From: Methylovirgula sp.
Lineage (GTDB): Bacteria > Pseudomonadota > Alphaproteobacteria > Rhizobiales > Beijerinckiaceae
DNA length: 11,043 nucleotides
Direction: 5' to 3'
NCBI GenBank assembly: GCA_025356505.1
Contig: JANXSV010000202.1
Span: 1 to 11,043, forward strand
The position numbers were made by a program, and so were the translations under genes. The notes beneath the pieces are model-generated. The model ran no database searches and had not been told where the DNA came from. It worked only from the letters and a program-made list of their open reading frames with translations. Below, one piece after another: positions 1 to 6,693 of this stretch (positions are counted from its first letter, which is position 1; the number at the start of each line of letters is the position of its first letter).

Positions 1-687
1 CATGATGAAAATCTGGTGATACGCGCGGCGCATGCCTTTCAGCGGCACACAGCCGCGAGGATCTTGGGCGCTTTTCATCTTATCAAGCGCCTTCCGGCAG
101 CTTCGGGCATCGGCGGTGGCTCGGCCGACGCTGGCGCGGCGCTGCGCCTTTTGGCGGGCCACAATCTGCTACCTTTTGACGACATTGGTGTTCTGGCTGC
201 TGCGCGCGAAGTGGGCGCGGATGGCCCCGTTTGTTTGTTTTCGGCATCCCGCATGATGAGCGGCATAGGTGAAACGCTGGGCGAGCCGATGAAATTGCCG
301 CCTCTATTTGCCGTTTTGGTTCATCCGGGCGTTCCACTGTCGACACTGTCGGTTTTTGCGCGGATCGGCTTGAACAGAGGAGACGAGCATAAGGCCGTCG
401 CGCATCCGGACCCTGTTCCCGCATTGGCCGCCGGTTTTGAACACACGATTGGCCTGCTGAATAAGGTGAGGAATGATATGGAGGACGCCGCCTGCGTTCT
501 GGCTCCAGTCATTGGCGACGTGCTCAATGTGCTCATGGCAGCTCGCGGATGCCGCTTGGCGCGGATGTCAGGCTCCGGCGCAACATGTTTTGCGCTGTTC
601 GAAACCTGCCGCTCCGCGGCCATCGCCGCGAAAGTCATTCGTCGCCATCACCCCGAATGGTGGGTGAAGGCGACGATTCTTCGCTGA
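1..687 (+). CDS. ispE: 4-diphosphocytidyl-2-C-methyl-D-erythritol kinase, 5'-truncated by window edge
   Basis: IspE is the cytoplasmic GHMP-family kinase of the MEP (non-mevalonate) pathway. It phosphorylates the 2-hydroxyl of CDP-methylerythritol using ATP. The frame is already open at base 1 (reads HDENLVIRAA, an IspE-like segment), so the GTG at 16 is an internal valine codon, not the start. Visible motifs are the GHMP ATP-binding loop LPAASGIGGGSADAG near bases 90-135 and the C-terminal glycine-rich motif MSGSGATCFALF near 565-600. About 228 codons are present; the family is usually 280-300 residues, so roughly 60 N-terminal residues lie outside the window. The TGA at 685-687 is followed after only 9 bp by the stop of the convergent phosphoesterase gene, and I see no hairpin terminator between them. 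Confidence 0.95.
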   Translation, partial: HDENLVIRAAHAFQRHTAARILGAFHLIKRLPAASGIGGGSADAGAALRLLAGHNLLPFDDIGVLAAAREVGADGPVCLFSASRMMSGIGETLGEPMKLPPLFAVLVHPGVPLSTLSVFARIGLNRGDEHKAVAHPDPVPALAAGFEHTIGLLNKVRNDMEDAACVLAPVIGDVLNVLMAARGCRLARMSGSGATCFALFETCRSAAIAAKVIRRHHPEWWVKATILR

Positions 688-696
688 TCCGTCAAG

Positions 697-1938
697 TCAA
701 AGTGAGGTACAATCGGCCTTGCGTCCAATAAGCGCGCATTTTGCCAATTTTGCGCCATGAATGTCATAATCTGTGATGCTCCAGCCTGTATCGCCACGTT
801 CCAGCATAGAAAATCCAAATACGCCGGGCACACCTATGCCGCCTGTCACCGTCTGGCCGTTGATTTTCATCCCGATAGGGTTGCGCGGTGCAGTGACGTC
901 AAGATTATCGCCCCCGTGACCGGTGACAATCTGGATCGGCAAATCGGCTTCATACGTCAATACCGAAAACGTGTGCTGGTGACCGGAAAGGATGGCCTGA
1001 ACATTTTTGCTCATTGAGCCCAGCGCGGCGACGGCGAGCGTCTTATTATCGCCCTCTACCGCGCCATTGCTGACCTCAATCGCTGACCATATCGGGCGGT
1101 GAAAAGCCATCCAGATAGGTTTGTCTGCCAGTTTGGATGTGGCTTCAAACTGTTGTTTGTAAAAAGCCGCTTGTTTTTCATTAACTTTGGAATCGTCGGC
1201 AGTGGCAACATCCATCACATAGATTTGCTCGGCACCGAGATCAACTGTGAACGGCTGGCCTGGCCCGAGACAACCGCTTGCGTCTGCGAATGTGTAAGGG
1301 TCAAGCGTCCGGCTCCAGCCCTTGCCGCCCCGGTCACATTCTTCATGGTTGCCACGCACGAAAATCCATGGTGCCGCGTTGAGCAGGGACTCTGCAGGCG
1401 AGAAGAAATCGGCGCGCCAGACATCCCAATTGTCACCAAACGGCGTTCCGGCGCAGCCCTTCGTGTCGATGGGACAACTCCCTTCGCGATAGTGAAAGTC
1501 ACCAACATGAATCACAAGATCGGGCTTCAACTCTGCCCCGATATCGGACCCGATGCGGAACGGCCACGCGGCAATATCATTGCACGCCTGTGTCACTTTG
1601 CCTTTCAAGCGGCAGCCGGTATCGCCGATGAGCAATATGCGCTTCGGATCCGCTACGGGCAGTGAGAGCGGCACATCGTTGATAGAAACACTCTTTGCGT
1701 CTTTCGGCACTGCCGCAGCGCATACCAGAATCGCATAATTTTCGCCTGGCTTCGAGCGGACGGTCATTTCAACTGGTGAGCCATCCACCTTGGCCGTCGG
1801 GCACGCAGCATCATGGGTGATAGCGCGCATTTCAAGTCCATCCGGCACATACTGAACCCAATGGTAACTTTCCTCTGCGTGGCCGGACGTTATCAAACCC
1901 AGCAATACCGCCACCGCCAACCCGAATTGCTTGGTCAT
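697..1938 (-). CDS. Exported purple-acid-phosphatase-like metallophosphoesterase
   Basis: This 413-residue protein starts with a Sec-type signal peptide: a short basic n-region, a hydrophobic core at residues 6-17 and likely cleavage after SGHA (about residue 21). It is therefore periplasmic or secreted. The calcineurin-like metal-binding blocks appear in order in the purple acid phosphatase pattern: GDTG (105-108), GDFHY (146-150), GNHE (196-199), AFH (278-280) and GHQH (319-322). The tyrosine of GDxxY is the residue that gives true purple acid phosphatases their Fe(III)-tyrosinate colour. These residues imply a dinuclear-metal phosphomonoesterase or diesterase; the substrate cannot be read from sequence. 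The ATG at 1938 has AAGGAG (complement of 1945-1950) six bases upstream. A DNA- or RNA-cleaving calcineurin enzyme is less likely given the export signal. Confidence 0.88.
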   Translation of the reverse strand: MTKQFGLAVAVLLGLITSGHAEESYHWVQYVPDGLEMRAITHDAACPTAKVDGSPVEMTVRSKPGENYAILVCAAAVPKDAKSVSINDVPLSLPVADPKRILLIGDTGCRLKGKVTQACNDIAAWPFRIGSDIGAELKPDLVIHVGDFHYREGSCPIDTKGCAGTPFGDNWDVWRADFFSPAESLLNAAPWIFVRGNHEECDRGGKGWSRTLDPYTFADASGCLGPGQPFTVDLGAEQIYVMDVATADDSKVNEKQAAFYKQQFEATSKLADKPIWMAFHRPIWSAIEVSNGAVEGDNKTLAVAALGSMSKNVQAILSGHQHTFSVLTYEADLPIQIVTGHGGDNLDVTAPRNPIGMKINGQTVTGGIGVPGVFGFSMLERGDTGWSITDYDIHGAKLAKCALIGRKADCTSL

Positions 1939-2030
1939 GCCTTGCTCCTTTTAAAGCCCAAACTAAGCCCGCTGCATGACAGATACATGAAATGGCGCGC
2001 CCTATAAACAGGTTCAGGCGAAGCCGGAAC

Positions 2031-2050
2031 ATTCGCCCGAATGGGCGAAT
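2031..2050. promoter_or_regulatory. Perfect inverted repeat in the divergent phosphoesterase/qmcA control region
   Basis: ATTCGCCC (2031-2038), a GAAT centre and GGGCGAAT (2043-2050) form a perfect 8-bp dyad. It lies 93 bp from the phosphoesterase start and about 80 bp from the SPFH start. The position between two divergent genes suits an operator, but it could also be a hairpin. No T-tract follows on the plus strand, so an intrinsic terminator is unlikely. The regulator is unknown. Confidence 0.45.
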
Positions 2051-2079
2051 ATGACGGTGAATTTCATGCTCACTCGGCT

Positions 2080-2107
2080 ATTACAAAGCCTAAATAGCGC
2101 CTATGAT
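2080..2107 (+). promoter_or_regulatory. Possible sigma-70-like promoter for the qmcA-nfeD operon
   Basis: A -10-like TATGAT at 2102-2107 is preceded by ATTACA or TTACAA at 2080-2086, giving a spacing of 15-16 bp, slightly short. Transcription would begin near 2114, leaving a leader of about 18 nt that contains the ribosome-binding site AAGAGGGG (2121-2128). The -10 is good and the -35 weak, so this is a tentative assignment. Confidence 0.35.
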
Positions 2108-2131
2108 ACCGCGTCAACGTAAGAGGGGCAC

Positions 2132-3118
2132 ATGGATATGTTCGCAGGTTTCAGCGTTTTTGCCGCAGTGGTTGCGCTGTTTGTTTTTGTCACTCTCATG
2201 ATGGGCATCAGACAGGTGCCTCAGGGCTATGCCTACACTGTCGAACGCTTTGGCAAATTTCATGACATCCTCACGCCCGGCCTTGGGCTCATTTTGCCTT
2301 GGCTCGACCGTATCGGTCGCAAGGTTAATATGATGGAACAAGTCATCGACGTGCCAAGCCAGGAAGTTATCACCAAGGACAACGCATCCATCGTGGTGGA
2401 CGGCGTCGTATTTTTTCAAATCTTGGACGCGGCTCGCGCCTCTTATGAAGTTTCCAATCTAGAACAGGCGCTGCTCAATCTGGTGATGACCAACATCCGA
2501 ACCGTGATGGGCTCAATGGACCTGGACCAGCTTTTATCCCACCGCGACGAGATCAACGTCCGCCTGCTCAATGTGGTCGACAAGGCCGTTGAGGCCTGGG
2601 GCATGAAAACCACCCGTATTGAAATCAAGGACATCGTCCCGCCGAAAGACCTCGTCGAATCCATGGGCCGCCAGATGAAGGCGGAGCGTGAAAAGCGCGC
2701 CAATATTCTCGAAGCGGAGGGCTTGAAGGCTTCCGAGGTGTTGCGCGCGGAAGGGCGCAAGCAGGCGCTTGTGCTTGATGCTGAAGGCCGTAAAGAGGCC
2801 GCCTTCCGTGATGCCGAAGCGCGCGAACGTCAGGCGCAGGCGGAAGCTGCCGCTACCGGCATGGTGTCTGAAGCCATCAGTAAAGGCGATTTGGCGGCTT
2901 TGAACTACTTCATTGCCGAAAAATATGTCCGCGCCATTGATGCGCTGGCACACTCCCCAAGCACAAAAACCTTCATCATGCCGCTGGATATGGCCTCATT
3001 GGCCGGTACTCTAGGCGGCATTGCCGAAATTGCCCGCTCCGCCACCAGCGAAAATGCCAAAGCTGACGCGTCGCGGCCTGCGCCACGCTCTTCCGTTCCG
3101 CCGATGGGCGGCAAGTGA
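2132..3118 (+). CDS. qmcA: SPFH/Band 7 membrane protein, QmcA (stomatin/paraslipin) family
   Basis: The 328-residue protein has one N-terminal transmembrane segment (about residues 5-25) with a minimal cytoplasmic-type start. An SPFH/Band 7 domain follows (about 26-190), with family-typical stretches RQVPQGYAYTVERFGKF (27-43), LTPGLGLILPWLDRI (48-61) and the SQEVITKDNA block (76-85). A charged helical repeat built on EAEG/RAEG/DAEG at 10-13-residue spacing (194-240) is the oligomerising coiled coil. The tail at about 305-328 is low-complexity and Ser/Pro-rich. SPFH proteins form large membrane-anchored rings and scaffold membrane microdomains; E. coli QmcA surrounds FtsH-type protease complexes less directly than HflKC. 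The ATG at 2132 has AAGAGGGG upstream; ATG 2138 is an in-frame alternative. The downstream nfeD-family gene is the classic partner, which supports the call. Confidence 0.9.
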   Translation: MDMFAGFSVFAAVVALFVFVTLMMGIRQVPQGYAYTVERFGKFHDILTPGLGLILPWLDRIGRKVNMMEQVIDVPSQEVITKDNASIVVDGVVFFQILDAARASYEVSNLEQALLNLVMTNIRTVMGSMDLDQLLSHRDEINVRLLNVVDKAVEAWGMKTTRIEIKDIVPPKDLVESMGRQMKAEREKRANILEAEGLKASEVLRAEGRKQALVLDAEGRKEAAFRDAEARERQAQAEAAATGMVSEAISKGDLAALNYFIAEKYVRAIDALAHSPSTKTFIMPLDMASLAGTLGGIAEIARSATSENAKADASRPAPRSSVPPMGGK

Positions 3119-3143
3119 GAAAATAGCGATTGAGGAAATAGAA

Positions 3144-3578
3144 ATGTTGAATTCATGGATCTGGTTGATTGGCGGTTTGGTGATTTGTATGGCCGAAATG
3201 CTGCTGCCCGGGGCATTCCTGCTCTGGATCGGGCTCGGCGCAGTCGCCACAGGCGTGTTTTTGCTGGCTGCGCCAAACGCGCTGGGCGCCGAAGGGCTAA
3301 TACTGCTGTTTGCGGCCTTTGCGGTGATTTTCAGCCTTGGTGGACGCTTCTTTTATGGCTCGATCTCCCAAAGCATCAAGCCGGAATTTCTGGGTCAGCG
3401 CGCCCAAGGCCTTATCGGTCGCAGCTTTTTGCTTGAGTCCGCCATCGTTAACGGCGAGGGCCGTATCAAGGTGCAGGATTCAGTCTGGAACGTGCGAGGG
3501 CCGGATTTGGCTTTAGGGCAGCGCGTCACGGTCATAGCCGTGGAAAATGGCGTGGGCTTGAGGGTGGAGCAGGGGTGA
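3144..3578 (+). CDS. NfeD-family membrane protein (YbbJ-like), partner of QmcA
   Basis: The 144-residue protein has three hydrophobic segments: about residues 4-20, 22-42 and 51-67. The C-terminal part, about 84-144, is a soluble OB-fold-like NfeD domain with the pattern GxxGxS...GEGRIKVQDSVWNVRG...GxxVTVxxVxGVxLxVE. The frame is open further upstream into qmcA, but that part is low-complexity antisense-like sequence. The ATG at 3144 is preferred because GAGGAAA (3132-3138) lies at proper spacing and the hydrophobic N-terminus begins right after it. It starts 25 bp after the qmcA stop, so the two are almost certainly co-transcribed. Short NfeD proteins of this type pair with stomatin-like proteins in bacteria and archaea; their exact role is not settled. 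This one lacks the ClpP-class serine protease domain of long NfeD proteins. Confidence 0.88.
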   Translation: MLNSWIWLIGGLVICMAEMLLPGAFLLWIGLGAVATGVFLLAAPNALGAEGLILLFAAFAVIFSLGGRFFYGSISQSIKPEFLGQRAQGLIGRSFLLESAIVNGEGRIKVQDSVWNVRGPDLALGQRVTVIAVENGVGLRVEQG

Positions 3579-3662
3579 ACGAGCGCCTTGGATATTATCA
3601 ACACTTTGGTTGCGGAAGAGAGCAAAATTCACGCGCGAGCTAGCAGATATCCGGCTTCGATT

Positions 3663-4676
3663 TTAATGCGCTCTCGCCACACAAAAATCCACCACATCGA
3701 GCAGCGCGTGCTTCCAATCCGAATTGGGGAACAGTTCGAGCGCATCCTTGGCCATAGCGCCGTAATGCCGCGCGCGTTCCACAGTATCTTCCAGCGCCCG
3801 ATGTTTGGTGAGATAACCCTGCGCCGTGGCAAGATCGCTGTCTTCGCGCTGTGAAGCCTCCAAAGTCCGCTTCCAGAAGGCGCGTTCGACTTCAGAGCCG
3901 CGACGATAAGCCAGGATAACGGGAAGGGTGATTTTGCCTTCGCGGAAATCATCACCGACGTTTTTGCCAAGCTTGGCTGAGGTGCCGCCATAATCGAGCG
4001 CATCGTCGATGAGTTGGAAAGCGATGCCGAGGTTCATGCCGTAGGACCGGCAATTGTCAATATCACCCTTGCCGCGCCCCGCCAAAATCGGCCCAACTTC
4101 GCTGGCAGCGGCAAACAGCGCCGCCGTTTTGGCGCGAATAACCGCCAGATAGCTTTCTTCGCTGGTTTCCATATTCTTGGCGGCGGCAAGTTGCATCACT
4201 TCACCCTCGGCGATGATACTGGCAGCGCTGGCCAACACATCAAGGCAGGGCAGAGAGCCCACATCCACCATCATTTTGAAGGCTTTGCCGAGCAGAAAAT
4301 CGCCCACAAGCACACTGGCTTCATTGCCCCACAGCTTGCGGGCAGATTGTTGTCCGCGCCGCATATCGCTTTCATCTACAACATCGTCATGCAGCAGCGT
4401 CGCGGTATGCATGAATTCAACCGAAGCTGCCAGTCGGATATGGCCGTCGCCGCGGTATCCGCACAGACCCGCGCTCGCCAAAGTCAGCATCGGCCGCAAA
4501 CGTTTACCGCCCGATGAGATCAGATGATTGGCTACTTGCGGTATCATTGTCACTTCGGAGCCGGTCAACGCCAGAATAGTCGTATTCACGCGTGCCATAT
4601 CCGCTTTAACCAGCGCCACAAGCGGCCCCAATTCTGCGGGCTTTGCTTTTTCTTGAGCGAGAATGATAATACTCAC
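3663..4676 (-). CDS. ispB: Long-chain all-trans polyprenyl diphosphate synthase (quinone side chain)
   Basis: This trans-prenyltransferase adds isopentenyl diphosphate units to an allylic primer to make the octa- to decaprenyl tail of ubiquinone. With the GTG at 4674-4676 it is 337 residues, normal for the family. It shows SSGGKRLRP (54-62), the first aspartate-rich motif DDVVD (97-101, in LLHDDVVDESDMRRG), the second DDALD (224-228, in FQLIDDALDYGG) and the GDDFREGKITLP block (241-252). Chain length cannot be read reliably; decaprenyl is common in alphaproteobacteria. The frame extends upstream to an ATG at 4757, but that adds 27 residues not typical of the family. GAGAGG nine bases before the GTG supports the shorter form. 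It is convergent with nfeD and divergent from the DUF2007 gene. Confidence 0.9.
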   Translation of the reverse strand: MSIIILAQEKAKPAELGPLVALVKADMARVNTTILALTGSEVTMIPQVANHLISSGGKRLRPMLTLASAGLCGYRGDGHIRLAASVEFMHTATLLHDDVVDESDMRRGQQSARKLWGNEASVLVGDFLLGKAFKMMVDVGSLPCLDVLASAASIIAEGEVMQLAAAKNMETSEESYLAVIRAKTAALFAAASEVGPILAGRGKGDIDNCRSYGMNLGIAFQLIDDALDYGGTSAKLGKNVGDDFREGKITLPVILAYRRGSEVERAFWKRTLEASQREDSDLATAQGYLTKHRALEDTVERARHYGAMAKDALELFPNSDWKHALLDVVDFCVARAH

Positions 4677-4783
4677 AGCAGATAACCTCTCGTAAATACA
4701 GTGATGGTCACCATTTGCACGTTTGACTATAGGCTGCAATAAGCAGGATTGCCGCAATCACCTCCGTCTGAGAAACTGCAATA
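4677..4783. promoter_or_regulatory. Divergent control region between ispB and the DUF2007 gene
   Basis: This 107-bp region must hold promoters in both directions. It contains the dyad GATTGC-C-GCAATC (4747-4759) and two direct copies of CTGCAATAA (4734-4742 and 4776-4784), the second overlapping the A of the DUF2007 start codon. On the minus strand TATAGT (complement of 4727-4732) could serve as a -10 for ispB, without a well-spaced -35. On the plus strand a TTGACT lies at 4723-4728 without a convincing -10. No promoter is assigned firmly. Confidence 0.4.
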
Positions 4784-5002
4784 ATGAAAGAATTGATGCG
4801 CACCAACGATCTTGTTTTGATTTCGGCTGTTGAAGCCATGTTGAAATCAGAAGAGTTCAACTATTTCATCGCCGATCAGTTCACCAGCGCTGCAGAAGGA
4901 TCGCTCGGGTTCCTGCCGCGCCGCATCATGGTGCCGGAAGACGAGTTCGATCAGGCGCGGCTGATGCTGACCGAGGCAGGGCTGGAAGATGCCCTCACCT
5001 GA
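4784..5002 (+). CDS. DUF2007 (putative signal-transducing) domain protein
   Basis: This 72-residue cytoplasmic protein fits the DUF2007 family: the N-terminal MKELMRTNDLVLISAVEAML, an aromatic FNYFIADQ strand, then GSLGFLPRRIMVPEDEFDQA and a terminal helix. The fold is a small ferredoxin-like alpha/beta unit; its biochemical role is not established. The start at 4784 fits the family N-terminus, though there is no strong Shine-Dalgarno, only a weak GAGA at 4770-4773. Its stop overlaps the methyltransferase start by 14 bp, indicating translational coupling. In related alphaproteobacteria I recall the same pairing next to the polyprenyl synthase, so the link with the methyltransferase is probably conserved. 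Confidence 0.82.
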   Translation: MKELMRTNDLVLISAVEAMLKSEEFNYFIADQFTSAAEGSLGFLPRRIMVPEDEFDQARLMLTEAGLEDALT

Positions 5003-5753
5003 ACTGCCCGCTGGAACTGCCGAGAGTTTTATTCTAGGCGGTAAAGTGCGTCTGGTTCAGCCGCTCACAGGCCACCGAGCCGGAACAGACGGTGTGTTGC
5101 TTGCTGCCTGCCTTCCCCATTCTTCACAAGGTCTGGTGCTCGATATCGGGGCGGGTGTCGGCGCTGTGGCCCTTGCCGCGGCCATCCGGGCGCCGCATAT
5201 TCGTGTGCATCTTGTTGAGCGCGATGACGGGCAGGCGGCACTGGCGCGGCACAACATAACGCTTAACGCTCTGGAAGGCCGGGCACAGGTCACAGTTGCG
5301 GACGTGCTGGATGTCAAATCGCGCCGGGCTACTAACCTGTCCGACAGGATGGCCGACATCATCCTTACCAATCCACCATTTTACAAAACCGGGTCTGTGC
5401 GCGCCTCGCCGGAGCCGCTCAAGTCGGAGGCCTATGCGATGGCTAGTTCACTTGATGATTGGCTCCGCGCCTGCGCCGCCCTTCTAGCGCCGAAGGGCAC
5501 ACTCTATTTGGTGCATCTAGCTTCGGCATTAGGCGAGGTTCTGGCCGCAACCGCCAGCCGGTTCGGCGATGTGCATATTATTCCGGTCTATTCAAAGACG
5601 GGACAAGCTGCATCGCGCATTCTAGTGCGGGCAACCAAAGGCAGCCGCGCGCCGCCTTCGATATTGCAAGGAATTGTCATGCATGACGGGGCTGCCTATT
5701 CGGCGCAGGCCGAAGCTATCCTGCGCGGGCAGGCCGAAATCAGGTTTCCTTAA
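4989..5753 (+). CDS. trmN6: tRNA1(Val) (adenine37-N6)-methyltransferase-like protein (TrmN6/YfiC family)
   Basis: The 254-residue protein is a class I S-adenosylmethionine-dependent N6-adenine methyltransferase. The N-terminal LVQPLTGHRAGTDGVLLAA (22-40) is a family signature. Motif I is VLDIGAGVGAVALA (50-63), the acidic ribose-binding position is VERDD (76-80), and the catalytic NPPF-type motif IV is ILTNPPFYKTG (125-135). NPPF/Y marks amino methylation of adenine. In E. coli the family member modifies A37 of tRNA1(Val); the target here is inferred by family, and another RNA substrate is possible. The ATG at 4989 lies inside the end of the DUF2007 gene, with GCAGGG (4976-4981) as ribosome-binding site. 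The stop at 5751-5753 faces the convergent small exported protein gene 31 bp away. Confidence 0.85.
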   Translation: MPSPELPAGTAESFILGGKVRLVQPLTGHRAGTDGVLLAACLPHSSQGLVLDIGAGVGAVALAAAIRAPHIRVHLVERDDGQAALARHNITLNALEGRAQVTVADVLDVKSRRATNLSDRMADIILTNPPFYKTGSVRASPEPLKSEAYAMASSLDDWLRACAALLAPKGTLYLVHLASALGEVLAATASRFGDVHIIPVYSKTGQAASRILVRATKGSRAPPSILQGIVMHDGAAYSAQAEAILRGQAEIRFP

Positions 5754-5784
5754 GCGCGCAGGTTTGTTTCAAATTTTCTGCTGA

Positions 5785-6060
5785 TTAATAGCAGACGCGC
5801 CGCACCACGCGGTGCCAACCATAATAGCCACGCTCCCAGTGGCGCTTCAAATAACACCGCGGCGCATCATCGTAGTAGACCGGTGCGGGGCCGTAGATGG
5901 GTGGCGCGAAGCCAAATCCAAATCCCAACCCGCCGCCATGGCCGTAGCCGTGGTGATAGCCATAGCCAAATGGATCTGCGGCAGCTGGCGTTGTTGTAAC
6001 TGCCACCGCGCCGGCAAGCGCGGCAGCGGCAGTCAGGGCAAGTGTAACTTTGCGAAACAT
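5785..6060 (-). CDS. Small exported Gly/Tyr-rich protein with C-x20-C tail
   Basis: The protein is 91 residues from the ATG at 6058-6060, chosen because CAGGAG (complement of 6067-6072) sits six bases upstream; a longer frame starts at 6087 but has no such site. The Sec signal peptide has a basic start (MFRK), a hydrophobic Ala/Val core and likely cleavage after PAAA (about residue 28). The mature protein is Gly/Tyr/His-rich (about 31-52), then Pro/Tyr-rich, then ends with Cys69 and Cys90 separated by exactly 20 residues around an aromatic and basic core containing YYGWHR. No enzyme motif is visible. Proteins of this style are common in Hyphomicrobiales and are uncharacterised; an envelope or surface role is a guess. 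A disulfide between the two cysteines is plausible after export. Confidence 0.75.
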   Translation of the reverse strand: MFRKVTLALTAAAALAGAVAVTTTPAAADPFGYGYHHGYGHGGGLGFGFGFAPPIYGPAPVYYDDAPRCYLKRHWERGYYGWHRVVRRVCY

Positions 6061-6155
6061 TGAAAACTCCTGATGTTCGTCATTCACCAGGAATTTATAT
6101 GTGCCTCACGCTGAACAGAGCCTGACTGGCAGGTTCATCTGCCGTTCAGGCTCGT

Positions 6156-6536
6156 CTAGCGGAAACAGCGCCGATAGGGTCCAAAAACCATGCCGTAGCG
6201 CGAACGATGCCAACCGACATAACGACGGCACGACACACCGTAATACGGCCGGTAAAACGGACGGTAAATCGGTCGATAAATCGGCCGGTAATAGCGCCGC
6301 GGCCCGTAAAAATACCGGTGATGATAATGACGATATCTACGGTAACGTGTCTGATCGATTTGTGTCGCAGGAAGTGCCTCCTGCGCAGTTGTCAGCGCAG
6401 CAAGCGGAGCCGCAGCAGCGGTTTCCACCATAGGCGGTACTGCAGAGGCTGCGAGGCACAACGCCAGCACTGCGCGGGTCATAAACATTTTGAAAAATTG
6501 AAGCGGGGACAAAAACTTCAAAAAACTGGAAATCAT
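6156..6536 (-). CDS. Small exported Tyr/Arg-rich protein with YRP repeats and C-x20-C tail
   Basis: The protein is 126 residues. The start at 6534-6536 has an excellent GGAGGA (complement of 6544-6549), so the long n-region (MISSFLKFLSPLQFFKMFM) is probably real; in-frame ATGs at 6488 and 6482 would give a more ordinary signal peptide but have no ribosome-binding site. The hydrophobic core is residues 21-33, with likely cleavage near ETAAAA (about 38-43). After an Ala/Thr/Gln linker (44-62) the protein is dominated by Tyr, Arg and His: YRRYRHYHHRYFYGPRRY (65-82) and four YRP[IFY] tetrapeptides (83-98). It ends with Cys103 and Cys124 spaced by exactly 20 residues, with GWH between, as in the neighbouring 5785-6060 protein. 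The mature part is strongly basic. Function unknown; cell-surface or polyanion binding would be a guess. Confidence 0.75.
   Translation of the reverse strand: MISSFLKFLSPLQFFKMFMTRAVLALCLAASAVPPMVETAAAAPLAALTTAQEALPATQIDQTRYRRYRHYHHRYFYGPRRYYRPIYRPIYRPFYRPYYGVSCRRYVGWHRSRYGMVFGPYRRCFR
6243..6290 (-). repeat. Four 12-bp tandem units encoding YRP[I/F/Y]
   Basis: Four consecutive 12-bp units encode Tyr-Arg-Pro followed by Ile, Ile, Phe and Tyr (residues 83-98 of the 126-residue exported protein). The units differ at some positions, so this is an aged in-frame coding minisatellite rather than a fresh duplication. Copy number may vary between strains. Confidence 0.7.
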
Positions 6537-6635
6537 GGGATGTTCCTCCGAAGTTGTAGCGCCGCAGTGTCAAATAAATTGCCGCGCAATTCAACCGTTA
6601 GTTTCGTTGCCGCAATGCGTCGCAGCCAGGCGCTC

Positions 6636-6674
6636 AAAAACATCAGCGGCGCAGCTTGAAGCCCCTGCGCCGCT
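6636..6674 (-). terminator. Probable intrinsic terminator of the 114-residue exported protein gene
   Basis: AGCGGCGCAG (6645-6654) and CTGCGCCGCT (6665-6674) form a perfect 10-bp GC-rich stem with a 10-nt loop. It begins 19 bp after the stop of the minus-strand gene at 6694-7038. Read on the minus strand, the stem is followed by GATG and then five T residues (complement of 6636-6640), typical of a Rho-independent terminator. It implies the downstream 126-residue gene has its own promoter in 6537-6640, so the three small genes are not a single operon. Confidence 0.65.
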
Positions 6675-6693
6675 TATAAAATTCCGGTCAGTG

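Noticed and set aside
1099..1665. 188-codon plus-strand open frame
   Set aside because: It is antisense to the phosphoesterase, which has a signal peptide, five motifs and a ribosome-binding site.
3021..3143. Upstream extension of the NfeD protein into qmcA
   Set aside because: The added 41 residues are Pro/Lys/Arg-rich and unlike the family; ATG 3144 has a good ribosome-binding site and gives the expected hydrophobic start.
3579..3662. Bidirectional terminator between the convergent nfeD and ispB genes
   Set aside because: Only short palindromes (GCTAGC, GATATC) and no stable stem with a T-tract on either strand.
4014..4517. 167-codon plus-strand open frame
   Set aside because: It lies opposite the conserved core of the polyprenyl synthase including its aspartate motifs.
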